DNA from: Pseudomonadota bacterium
GTDB lineage: Bacteria; Desulfobacterota; Syntrophia; Syntrophales; JADFWA01
Direction of reading: 5' to 3'
Assembly (NCBI GenBank): GCA_030612385.1
Contig: JAUWNZ010000060.1
Location: 1 to 7,132, forward strand
Length of the DNA: 7,132 bases
Shown piece by piece: positions 1-5,237 of the stretch. Under the pieces are notes generated by a model. It was not told the DNA's origin, did not search any database, and saw only the letters and a list, made by a program, of their open reading frames with translations. Both the position numbers and the translations under genes were made by a program. The first letter of the stretch is position 1. Each line of letters starts with the position of its first letter.

Positions 1-735
1 GTCAATCTCGCTGTGAGTCTGTCTCAGACTAAGGGAAATCCCTCGGTGGCGCTGGTGGACATGAATATGCTGTTCGGGGATATACCTCTCTTTTTAGGGG
101 TCAAGCCGAACTATAACTGGGGTGAAATAATCAAAAATATCGACCGCCTGGATCCTACTTTTTTAATGAGCATTCTGTCAAAACACTCTTCAGGAGTTCA
201 TGTCCTGCCATCCCCGGCGTATTTGAATGGCTACCCCGCGGCGACTCCGGAGACCATAGGGCATCTTATTGGTCTGATGCAAAGGATGTTTGATTTTGTG
301 GTTATCGATGGGGGACAATCCATAAATGAAAGCTCTTTAAAAGCTGTTGAAATGTCAAACAACCTTCTGCTTGTATCCCTCTTGAGTCTGACATGCATGT
401 CTAACACCAGCAAGCTCCTGAAGTCCTTAAATGATTCAGGACACCTGCCGAAAGAGAATATCAGGGTCGTAATCAACCGGTATTTAAAAGATTCGGATAT
501 TTCTTTGAGTGACGCGGAAAACGCCGTTAAACAAAAGATATTCTGGGCAATACCCAATGACTATAAAACGACAATGTCTGCTATAAACCAGGGGAAGACC
601 CTCTCCGAGATAACGGCGAAATCACCGATAGCCTCGAATTTCAGAGATATGGCTTACTCCCTGGTGCATGAAGAAGAGGAGCAGGAAAAGAAGAAGGAAA
701 AGAAACGGTGGGGCTTTCTGAAACGCGGCAGTTAG
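1..735 (+). CDS. cpaE: CpaE/TadZ-like Tad pilus localisation ATPase, 5' truncated
   Basis: MinD/ParA-superfamily ATPase of the Tad pilus system, which in characterised systems acts at the inner membrane to position the assembly machine. The frame is open at base 1 (VNLAVSLSQTK), so the true start and the Walker A loop, which normally lies just before the NLA helix, are upstream; a GTG at 13 is internal. Of the 244 residues visible, VALVDMNMLFGD (16-27) is the A'/switch region and FDFVVIDGGQS (97-107) is Walker B with Asp103. VVINRYL and IPNDY-INQGK motifs follow. The tail is highly charged (EEEEQEKKKEKKRW) and ends WGFLKRGS, as basic or amphipathic CpaE tails often do. The switch reads DMN where CpaE proteins commonly have DLD. 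Any N-terminal receiver-like domain would be outside the window. Being directly upstream of cpaF supports the call. The family is clear; nucleotide binding cannot be judged from this part. Confidence 0.9.
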   Translation, partial: VNLAVSLSQTKGNPSVALVDMNMLFGDIPLFLGVKPNYNWGEIIKNIDRLDPTFLMSILSKHSSGVHVLPSPAYLNGYPAATPETIGHLIGLMQRMFDFVVIDGGQSINESSLKAVEMSNNLLLVSLLSLTCMSNTSKLLKSLNDSGHLPKENIRVVINRYLKDSDISLSDAENAVKQKIFWAIPNDYKTTMSAINQGKTLSEITAKSPIASNFRDMAYSLVHEEEEQEKKKEKKRWGFLKRGS

Positions 736-784
736 TCCGCTGTTCCGCAAAGGCACGAATGGAGGGAGTGGAACGAAAAAGGAT

Positions 785-813
785 TTCACCGCAGAGCCGC
801 AAAGGGCGCAGAG
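785..813. repeat. GCAGAG-type dispersed repeat fragment in the cpaE-cpaF spacer
   Basis: TTCACCGCAGAG followed by CCGCAAAGGGCGCAGAG, an internally iterated GCAGAG/GCAAAG sequence. It resembles the CACCGCAGAG-nCGCAGAG dispersed repeat seen between genes in many environmental bacterial genomes (recalled, not searched). It occupies the middle of the 169-nt spacer between cpaE and cpaF. The rest of the spacer has no convincing promoter or terminator; there is only a 6-bp hairpin, TGCGAT/ATCGCA, at 851-867. Confidence 0.5.
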
Positions 814-891
814 TAAAATATTTCTTTAAATAAAAATATCCTTTATGATGTGCGATAGCAAATCGCAAGATCATGAGCGGAAGCGAATAAT

Positions 892-897
892 AAAGGA
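892..897 (+). promoter_or_regulatory. Ribosome binding site that favours the GTG start of cpaF
   Basis: AAAGGA lies 7 nt before the GTG at 905. The in-frame upstream ATG at 845 is preceded only by AT-rich sequence with no Shine-Dalgarno match, so this site decides the start chosen for cpaF. Confidence 0.55.
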
Positions 898-904
898 ACC
901 AATC

Positions 905-2245
905 GTGAATAAGAAGAATGGGCTTGAAAAGTCTCAATCAACGGAAGCGGGAAGGTATATTCCGGAGGAATATTTCGAATTAAAGACCAGGATTCACGAT
1001 CGCTTGTTGGATCTTATTGATCTTTCCCTCATAGAAACTCTCGACAGCGAGGTCCTTAAGTCAGAGCTCAGGGTTCTTGTAGAAGGAATATTAAAGCGGG
1101 AAGAAAATGGTTTTCCTCTCAATTTAATTGAAAAAGAGAGACTTTTTGCGGAAATTTACGATGAAATACATGGACTCGGTCCCCTGGAACCTTTCCTTCA
1201 GGACCCCACAATCTCTGATGTTCTGGCCGTTACGTACAGTCAAATTTATGTCGAGCGGTTCGGCAAACTGGAACTGACCGACGCGAGGTTCAAAGACGAT
1301 GCTCATTTGATGAGAATCATCGATAAGATTGTTTCCGCCGTGGGACGGCGCATCGATGAGTCCTCCCCCATGGTGGACGCCAGGCTTGCCGATGGCTCGA
1401 GGGTCAATGCCATCATACCGCCTCTGGCCCTGGACGGCCCCATCCTGTCTATCAGGCGTTTTGCCGTGGATCCCCTGGAGATAGAGGATTTGATTGACTT
1501 TAAGACAATAGTCCCTGAAGTCGGCGAGATACTGAGAGGAATTGTAAAAGCTAAACTGAATGTGTTGATTTCCGGAGGCACCGGCAGCGGAAAGACCACG
1601 CTGCTGAATGTCCTTTCCCGGTTTATTCCCGAGGAGGAGCGGATTGTTACTATTGAAGATGCCGCGGAACTGCAACTAAAACAGAAGCATCTTGCCAGGT
1701 TGGAAACCAGACCTCCAAACATAGAGGGCAAAGGCCAGGTCACGCCGCGGGACCTTGTCAGAAACAGCTTAAGAATGCGTCCCGACCGTATTATTCTGGG
1801 GGAGGTCCGCGGACCGGAGGCGTTCGATATGCTTCAGGCCATGAATACCGGACACGAAGGATCCTTGACGACAGTCCATGCCAATTCGCCTCGTGATGGT
1901 CTGATGAGGCTGGAAAGCATGGTGGCCATGGCCAACTTTGACATGCCCGGCGATTTTGTGAGGAGATATATCAGCTCTGCCATAGATATTGTCGTCCAGT
2001 TGGCCCGCTTGACCGACGGGACAAGAAAACTTACCAGCTTGCAGGAAATCACAGGGATGGAGGGGAATATTATAACACTGCAAGAGATTTTTTCATTCGA
2101 CCGGAAGTCGGTAGATGGGAAAGGCAACGTAAAAGGAGAGTTTAAATTCCATGGTGTCCGTCCCAGGTTTACCGAGAGATTCGAGGCGGCCGGCATAAAA
2201 GTTTCACAACATTTATTTGACCCGGCCAACTCTTTTGAAGTTTAA
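905..2245 (+). CDS. cpaF: CpaF/TadA-family Tad pilus assembly ATPase
   Basis: Hexameric secretion ATPase of the type II/IV (VirB11/PilB-like) superfamily that powers Tad pilus assembly at the cytoplasmic face of the TadB/TadC platform. From the GTG at 905 it has 446 residues, normal for CpaF. After a helical N-terminal part come the family motifs: Walker A GGTGSGKT (224-231), the acidic region TIEDAAEL about 25 residues later, the Walker B/Asp-box region PDRIILGEVRG (293-303) with Glu300, and the His-box region GHEGSLTTVHAN (316-327). RRFA shortly before Walker A is also typical. All key residues are present, so it should be active. The start at 905 has an AAAGGA site 7 nt upstream; an in-frame ATG at 845 would add 20 residues but has no visible ribosome site. 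The gene lies between cpaE and tadB, the usual Tad order. The PilB/GspE families are less likely because of the motif context and neighbours. Confidence 0.96.
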   Translation: MNKKNGLEKSQSTEAGRYIPEEYFELKTRIHDRLLDLIDLSLIETLDSEVLKSELRVLVEGILKREENGFPLNLIEKERLFAEIYDEIHGLGPLEPFLQDPTISDVLAVTYSQIYVERFGKLELTDARFKDDAHLMRIIDKIVSAVGRRIDESSPMVDARLADGSRVNAIIPPLALDGPILSIRRFAVDPLEIEDLIDFKTIVPEVGEILRGIVKAKLNVLISGGTGSGKTTLLNVLSRFIPEEERIVTIEDAAELQLKQKHLARLETRPPNIEGKGQVTPRDLVRNSLRMRPDRIILGEVRGPEAFDMLQAMNTGHEGSLTTVHANSPRDGLMRLESMVAMANFDMPGDFVRRYISSAIDIVVQLARLTDGTRKLTSLQEITGMEGNIITLQEIFSFDRKSVDGKGNVKGEFKFHGVRPRFTERFEAAGIKVSQHLFDPANSFEV

Positions 2246-2358
2246 TGAAGTCGTAAAAAGCCTGGATTCCCGATCAAGTCGGGAATGACAAAAGAGGGGT
2301 CGGGAATGACAAAAGTAACGCGGGAATGACAAAAGTAACGCGGGAATGACAGACTTTT
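2246..2358. repeat. Degenerate palindromic element with a 20-bp tandem array, directly after the cpaF stop
   Basis: It begins at the first base after the cpaF TAA with TGAAGTCGTAAAAAG, a variant of the TGAACTCGTAAAAAG end seen at 3699 and 5047. A perfect 8-bp hairpin, ATTCCCGA/TCGGGAAT (2266-2273 and 2279-2286), is followed by four phased copies of CGGGAATGAC starting at 2280, 2301, 2321 and 2341. Units 2 and 3 are identical 20-mers (CGGGAATGACAAAAGTAACG). The last copy continues as CGGGAATGACAGACTTTT (2341-2358), identical over 18 bases to the right part of the tadB-tadC element (3800-3817). It looks like an ATTCCCG-core element whose right arm was expanded by slippage. Confidence 0.7.
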
Positions 2359-2436
2359 GAGTAACTTACGCGAAATCGCACTAAAAAAGTAACTCCGTCT
2401 GGCGAGCCGCCCGACCTACTTTTTGAGTCAGTCAAA

Positions 2437-2499
2437 ATATGTAGCGGAAGGCTTTAGCCTTCCATTAAAAGAGAATGGAGACCTGAAGGTCTCCGCTAC
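2437..2499. repeat. REP/BIME-like inverted pair of GTAG-headed hairpins
   Basis: Two hairpins face each other. The left reads GTAGC then GGAAGGCT-TT-AGCCTTCC (stem 2446-2453 with 2456-2463). The right reads GGAGACCT-GA-AGGTCTCC then GCTAC (stem 2477-2484 with 2487-2494). On the minus strand the right unit also starts GTAGC. The outer ends GTAGCGGA (2441-2448) and TCCGCTAC (2492-2499) are perfect inverses, so the pair can alternatively fold as one long hairpin. A GTAG tetranucleotide at the foot of a hairpin is the hallmark of REP sequences handled by RAYT (IS200/IS605-like Y1) transposases; applying that here is inference. The sequence between 2359 and 2436 shows no gene. Confidence 0.7.
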
Positions 2500-2546
2500 A
2501 CGGGATTTATGTATACTCTGCACGGTTACAAATTACGCTTTTTAAG

Positions 2547-2575
2547 ATATGTAGCGGAAGGCTTTAGCCTTCCAT
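2547..2575 (+). repeat. Second copy of the GTAG-headed GGAAGGCT hairpin repeat
   Basis: A perfect 29-bp direct repeat of 2437-2465, 110 bp further on and in the same orientation. It contains the same GTAGC plus GGAAGGCT/AGCCTTCC hairpin but has no inverted partner following it. Perfect identity suggests recent duplication or active maintenance. Confidence 0.75.
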
Positions 2576-2610
2576 AAAGGGCGTGAAAGTCGGAGTTAAA
2601 GAGTAGTTTT

Positions 2611-2630
2611 TTTCGTGTGCTTTGTGGTGA
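2611..2630. repeat. TTCGTG-CTTTGTGGTGA dispersed-repeat fragment
   Basis: The sequence TTTCGTGTGCTTTGTGGTGA resembles the inverse orientation of the GCAGAG/CACCGCAGAG repeat class near 785, ending in the same GGTGAA-like tip. Assignment rests on recalled similarity only. The rest of the spacer to 2683 shows just a small CCGT-AAA-ACGG hairpin (2664-2674). Confidence 0.35.
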
Positions 2631-2683
2631 AAAAATACGACAGAAAAATCTCGAATTACAATGCCGTAAAACGGTATAGTGGA

Positions 2684-2704
2684 GCTTTTTACGAAGTCCT
2701 CAAA
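2684..2704. repeat. Right-end copy of the shared terminal repeat upstream of tadB
   Basis: GCTTTTTACGA (2684-2694) is a perfect 11-bp inverse of TCGTAAAAAGC at 2251-2261, just after cpaF, so the two ends bracket nearly the whole cpaF-tadB spacer. It is followed after five bases by TCAAA (2700-2704), the same arrangement as the right ends at 3813, 5021 and 5159. No convincing flanking duplication is visible for this pair of ends. Confidence 0.6.
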
Positions 2705-2716
2705 TTTGTAATTTGC

Positions 2717-2722
2717 AAGGAG
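2717..2722 (+). promoter_or_regulatory. Ribosome binding site of tadB
   Basis: AAGGAG, 7 nt before the tadB ATG. It lies just downstream of the last repeat end, so the repeat DNA has not removed the translation signal. Confidence 0.8.
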
Positions 2723-2729
2723 CAGTAAG

Positions 2730-3698
2730 ATGAATCTCTTTCTGATCGGTGTACTTATATTCGTAATTTCGGTGCTTGTCATAGAGATGATTTTCTATGC
2801 GTACAGAACTATGCGCAACCCGAATCGAGGGAGTGTTCGGAAAAGACTCAGGACATTTGCGCCCACAGAAAATGGGGCCGCGCCGGATAGCATTCTGCGA
2901 AAAAGAAGGTTGAGTGATATCCCTTTTCTTAATGAGATCCTTTTACGCGTCCCCGGAATTCAATCCCTCGATATGCTGCTGCAACAGGCAAATGTAAAAC
3001 ATACCATCGGCAGTTTTCTTCTGACTGAAGGTATCCTGGCGCTGGCAGGCTATCTAATCTCTTTTATAATAACGGGGAAATTTGTCACTTCCGCGATAAT
3101 CGCCGCGGCATTGATCGGAGCCCCGTTCTTTTATCTTCGTTTGAAGAAGAAAAAAAGAATGGAAAAATTTGAGAGCCAGTTGCCCGAAGGTCTGGAATTG
3201 ATTGGGCGCGCGTTGAGGGCGGGACACGCTTTTACAAGCGGCATCAAGCTGGCCGCCGATGAGTTTGGCGACCCTCTCGGCCCTGAATTTGAAAAGACCC
3301 TGGATGAAATCAACTTTGGCATTAGCGTTACCGACGCGCTGAAAAACCTTGCCGGGCGAATCGATTGCCCGGACCTGAAATATTTCATCGTTTCTGTCAT
3401 TTTGCAGCGTGAATCAGGCGGTAATCTTGCTGAAATCATAGAGAGCATAGCTCATCTTATTCGTGAAAGATTCAAGTTTCGGGGCAAGATTCGAGTCTTG
3501 TCTGCCGAGGGAAAATTAACGGCTGTCATCCTTGTTGCCCTGCCTTTTTTTGTTCTAATTGCTCTTTATTTCACAAATCCCGCTTACCTGAGCGTATTGT
3601 TCGATGAGCCCTCGGGAAGGATGATAGCCGGCATAGCTTTATGCATGATGGTTGCAGGGATCATTGTCATAAAAAAGGTAATCAATATCAAAGTATAA
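2730..3698 (+). CDS. tadB: TadB, Tad pilus inner-membrane platform protein (T2SSF domain)
   Basis: Inner-membrane platform protein of the Tad machine; together with TadC it takes the place of the single PilC/GspF protein and is thought to couple CpaF rotation to pilin insertion. It has 322 residues, typical of TadB. An N-terminal membrane segment (about 3-24) precedes a basic linker. A hydrophobic pair (about 95-115 and 118-136) comes before the cytoplasmic T2SSF helical bundle (about 147-260), with FESQLPEGLELIGRALRAGH and VILQRESGGNLAEIIESIA as recognisable family stretches. Two C-terminal membrane segments follow (about 263-281 and 298-315). The start has AAGGAG at 7 nt spacing. The last codons and the stop are part of a 12-bp sequence that is repeated after the downstream element. 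TadB is chosen over TadC by gene order and by the RESGGNLAE motif. Confidence 0.94.
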   Translation: MNLFLIGVLIFVISVLVIEMIFYAYRTMRNPNRGSVRKRLRTFAPTENGAAPDSILRKRRLSDIPFLNEILLRVPGIQSLDMLLQQANVKHTIGSFLLTEGILALAGYLISFIITGKFVTSAIIAAALIGAPFFYLRLKKKKRMEKFESQLPEGLELIGRALRAGHAFTSGIKLAADEFGDPLGPEFEKTLDEINFGISVTDALKNLAGRIDCPDLKYFIVSVILQRESGGNLAEIIESIAHLIRERFKFRGKIRVLSAEGKLTAVILVALPFFVLIALYFTNPAYLSVLFDEPSGRMIAGIALCMMVAGIIVIKKVINIKV

Positions 3699-3826
3699 TG
3701 AACTCGTAAAAAGGCAAAATACACACAATTTTGTCATTCCCGTGAAAACGGGAATCCAGTCTTTTCAACCACTTAGCCTTCTATGGATTCCCGCCTACGC
3801 GGGAATGACAGACTTTTTACGAGATC
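3699..3826. mobile_element. Small non-coding inverted-repeat element between tadB and tadC (MITE-like)
   Basis: A 128-bp element with 11-bp perfect terminal inverted repeats, CTCGTAAAAAG (3703-3713) and CTTTTTACGAG (3813-3823). The core holds two hairpins, ATTCCCGT-GAAA-ACGGGAAT (3736-3755) and ATTCCCGC-CTAC-GCGGGAAT (3787-3806). Its outer arms GTCATTCCCG (3733-3742) and CGGGAATGAC (3800-3809) also pair. It encodes no protein. It is flanked by the perfect direct repeat ATCAAAGTATAA at 3687-3698, which includes the tadB stop, and at 3827-3838, as expected of a target duplication. Removing the element and one repeat copy leaves 18 nt between tadB and tadC. The mobilising enzyme is not in the window. 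Confidence 0.75.
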
Positions 3827-3838
3827 ATCAAAGTATAA
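3827..3838 (+). repeat. 12-bp direct repeat of the tadB 3' end, putative target-site duplication
   Basis: ATCAAAGTATAA is identical to 3687-3698, which encodes the last residues and stop of tadB. The base before each copy differs (T at 3686, C at 3826), which bounds the match on its left; on the right the copies are followed by T and C. Confidence 0.7.
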
Positions 3839-3843
3839 CAATC

Positions 3844-3849
3844 GGAGAG
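3844..3849 (+). promoter_or_regulatory. Ribosome binding site of tadC
   Basis: GGAGAG ahead of the ATG at 3857, with GGAG 9 nt away. It lies outside the upstream element, so it would also have served the gene before the element arrived. Confidence 0.7.
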
Positions 3850-3856
3850 TTAATAA

Positions 3857-4804
3857 ATGGAAATTCCGGTGGTAGTTATTCCAATCTTGATTTGGGGATT
3901 AATGTTTTTAGTGATATTTTTGCTTCTTACAGGCATATTCAACTACTTCCGCGGGCGCGCCCAAAAGGCTGAGTTGCTGAAAAGGATCAGAGAAGCCGGT
4001 GAGGACACTGAATCGTCAAAAAGCGAAGGCCCGATTAAAAAGCTAATTCATGCCTTCTTAAATTCACTTGGCAGACATGTGGTTCCTGTCGAATCCGCGG
4101 ATTATAGTCGTATGAAGATTCGATTTCTAAAAGCGGGCCTGCACCAGGCCAATGCTCCGGCTTTTTATTGGGGAATCAAAACTTTTCTTATGACTTGTTT
4201 ACCTGTTTTCTTCCTTGCGGGCCGGATCACTGTCTTTCGATTATTTGGCGCCCCCGCTACTCTGACAGTCTGTGTTCTCCTCGCGCTTCTTGGTTTTTAT
4301 TTGCCCGATATCCTGTTATCCGTAAAAATCGCCGGAAGGAGAACGAAAATAATCGAAGGACTTCCCGATGCTCTGGATCTTCTGGTGGTCTGTGTGGAGG
4401 CAGGCATGGGGCTGGATTCAGGCTTCAACCGGGTCGCGAATGAGATAAGTTTAAGCAACAAGATATTGAGTGATGAACTCAAGCTTATGAACATGGAATT
4501 AAGGGCGGGCAAGTCGCGGCAGGATGCGCTTAGAAACCTCGCCACGCGGACCGACGTTGAAGACCTGAACAGTCTTGTAACTCTGTTGGTCCAGACAGAC
4601 AGATTCGGCACGAGTGTATCCCAGGCCCTGAGAGTTTATTCCGATTCCTTTAGAACAAAAAGGTATCAAAAAGCGGAGGAGATAGCCGCAAAACTGCCGG
4701 TAAAGTTAGTATTCCCCTGTATTCTTTTTATCTTTCCCTCTCTATTTGTCGTAATTCTGGGACCTGCGGCTATTCGCATATACCAGACATTTTTGCACCA
4801 TTGA
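3857..4804 (+). CDS. tadC: TadC, Tad pilus inner-membrane platform protein (T2SSF domain)
   Basis: Second platform protein of the Tad pilus machine, partner of TadB in the inner membrane. It has 315 residues, a usual TadC length. Membrane segments are visible at about 7-28, 104-124, 133-154 and 283-303. The cytoplasmic T2SSF bundle (about 168-282) carries the family signatures GLPDALDLLVVCVEAGMGLD (168-187), ELRAGKSRQDALRNLATRT (215-233) and LVQTDRFGTSVSQALRVYSD (244-263), followed by AEEIAAKLPVKLVFP. These are classic TadC motifs, and no key stretch is missing. GGAG sits 9 nt before the ATG. The gene follows tadB across a spacer enlarged by a repeat element and precedes tadD across a larger repeat-filled spacer. 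A GspF/PilC protein would carry two T2SSF bundles, so this single-bundle protein is better called TadC. Confidence 0.95.
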   Translation: MEIPVVVIPILIWGLMFLVIFLLLTGIFNYFRGRAQKAELLKRIREAGEDTESSKSEGPIKKLIHAFLNSLGRHVVPVESADYSRMKIRFLKAGLHQANAPAFYWGIKTFLMTCLPVFFLAGRITVFRLFGAPATLTVCVLLALLGFYLPDILLSVKIAGRRTKIIEGLPDALDLLVVCVEAGMGLDSGFNRVANEISLSNKILSDELKLMNMELRAGKSRQDALRNLATRTDVEDLNSLVTLLVQTDRFGTSVSQALRVYSDSFRTKRYQKAEEIAAKLPVKLVFPCILFIFPSLFVVILGPAAIRIYQTFLHH

Positions 4805-4846
4805 TGACGCCATGGTGAACTTGTAAATGAGAACAAAAAAGAAAAG

Positions 4847-4886
4847 GTAACTACTCAGCCACAGATTCACACAGATGAACGCAGAC
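4847..4886 (-). repeat. Dispersed repeat of the CAGCCACAGATT family, inverted relative to the copy inside tadD
   Basis: GTAACTACTCAGCCACAGATT and the iterated ACACAGATGAACGCAGA that follows match a repeat class common between genes in environmental genomes (recalled). Its reverse complement aligns without gaps to 5263-5297, with 27 of 35 positions identical, including TGGCTGA and TAGTTAC at one end. Just upstream, TGAACTTGTAAATG (4816-4829) may be a decayed left end of the CTCGTAAAAAG type. Confidence 0.65.
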
Positions 4887-4924
4887 AGGTTTAAATAGTG
4901 CCTGAACGAAAACTATCCAAAGTT

Positions 4925-5031
4925 GTCATTTCGAGCGGAGCGAGAAATCTTATGGCACTGAAAATACGTGAGTTTAAAGATTTCTCCCGTTGGTCGAAAT
5001 GACACATTAACGAAATCCGACTTTTTACGAG
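4925..5031. repeat. Palindromic repeat with GTCATTTCGAG core and CTTTTTACGAG right end
   Basis: Outer arms GTCATTTCGA (4925-4934) and TCGAAATGAC (4994-5003) pair perfectly over 10 bp, and inner arms GAGAAATCTT (4942-4951) and AAGATTTCTC (4977-4986) pair over another 10 bp. The right end GACTTTTTACGAG (5019-5031) is shared with other elements here. No clean left end is preserved, so this is probably an older, decayed element. It encodes no protein. Confidence 0.65.
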
Positions 5032-5046
5032 ACTGTCAAATATTGA

Positions 5047-5169
5047 TGAACTCGTAAAAAGTCTGAAAAACACTCTTTTGTCATTCTGAGCGATAGCGAA
5101 GAATCTGATATCATTGAGATTCTTCGTCGCTCCGCTCCTCAGAATGACACTGCGTGGACTTTTTACGAG
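5047..5169. mobile_element. Small inverted-repeat element with GTCATTCTGAG core (MITE-like), abutting the previous element
   Basis: A 123-bp element with 13-bp perfect terminal inverted repeats, CTCGTAAAAAGTC (5051-5063) and GACTTTTTACGAG (5157-5169). In the core, outer arms GTCATTCTGAG (5080-5090) and CTCAGAATGAC (5138-5148) pair, as do inner arms CGAAGAATCT (5097-5106) and AGATTCTTCG (5117-5126). It is bracketed by a perfect 28-bp direct repeat (5019-5046 and 5157-5184). Part of that repeat is the shared element end; the remaining ACTGTCAAATATTGA is probably duplicated target. It appears to have inserted at the right end of the preceding element. No transposase is encoded. Confidence 0.72.
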
Positions 5170-5237
5170 ACTGTCAAATATTGAAGTTGGCTTATTATTG
5201 AATTTTGGCAGAACACCGGAGTTCAAAAGATTTGTAT

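Noticed and set aside
641..937. Open frame of 98 codons on the - strand
   Set aside because: It overlaps the cpaE end, the GCAGAG repeat and the cpaF start. It has no protein-family features and part of it is translated repeat (LRPLRLCGE).
2280..2350. Possible short CRISPR-like array
   Set aside because: Units are 20-21 bp with only a 10-bp conserved block and about 10-bp, mostly identical, spacers, so this is a simple tandem repeat; no cas genes are present.
2441..2499. Cloverleaf-like fold that might suggest a tRNA or structured RNA
   Set aside because: There is no anticodon arm, T-arm consensus or CCA context, and the hairpins match a repeat that recurs at 2551.
2564..2782. Open frame of 72 codons on the - strand in the cpaF-tadB spacer
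   Set aside because: It includes translated repeat sequence (FFHHKAHEK) and the reverse of the tadB 5' end, with no recognisable domain.
3736..3776. Possible rho-independent terminator after tadB
   Set aside because: The hairpin is good, but the following sequence is CCAGTCTTTTC rather than an immediate T run, and it belongs to a repeat element.
3742..3972. Open frame of 76 codons on the + strand overlapping the tadB-tadC element and the tadC start
   Set aside because: Its N-terminal half is a translation of the palindromic repeat (WIPAYAGMT), a well-known spurious product, and its remainder overlaps tadC out of frame.
4168..4443. Open frame of 91 codons on the + strand inside tadC
   Set aside because: It is out of frame with tadC, whose motifs and membrane segments are intact across the same bases.
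4891..5226. Open frame of 111 codons on the - strand across the tadC-tadD spacer
   Set aside because: It consists almost entirely of translated palindromic repeats and terminal repeats (SIFDSLVKS occurs twice), so it is not a gene.
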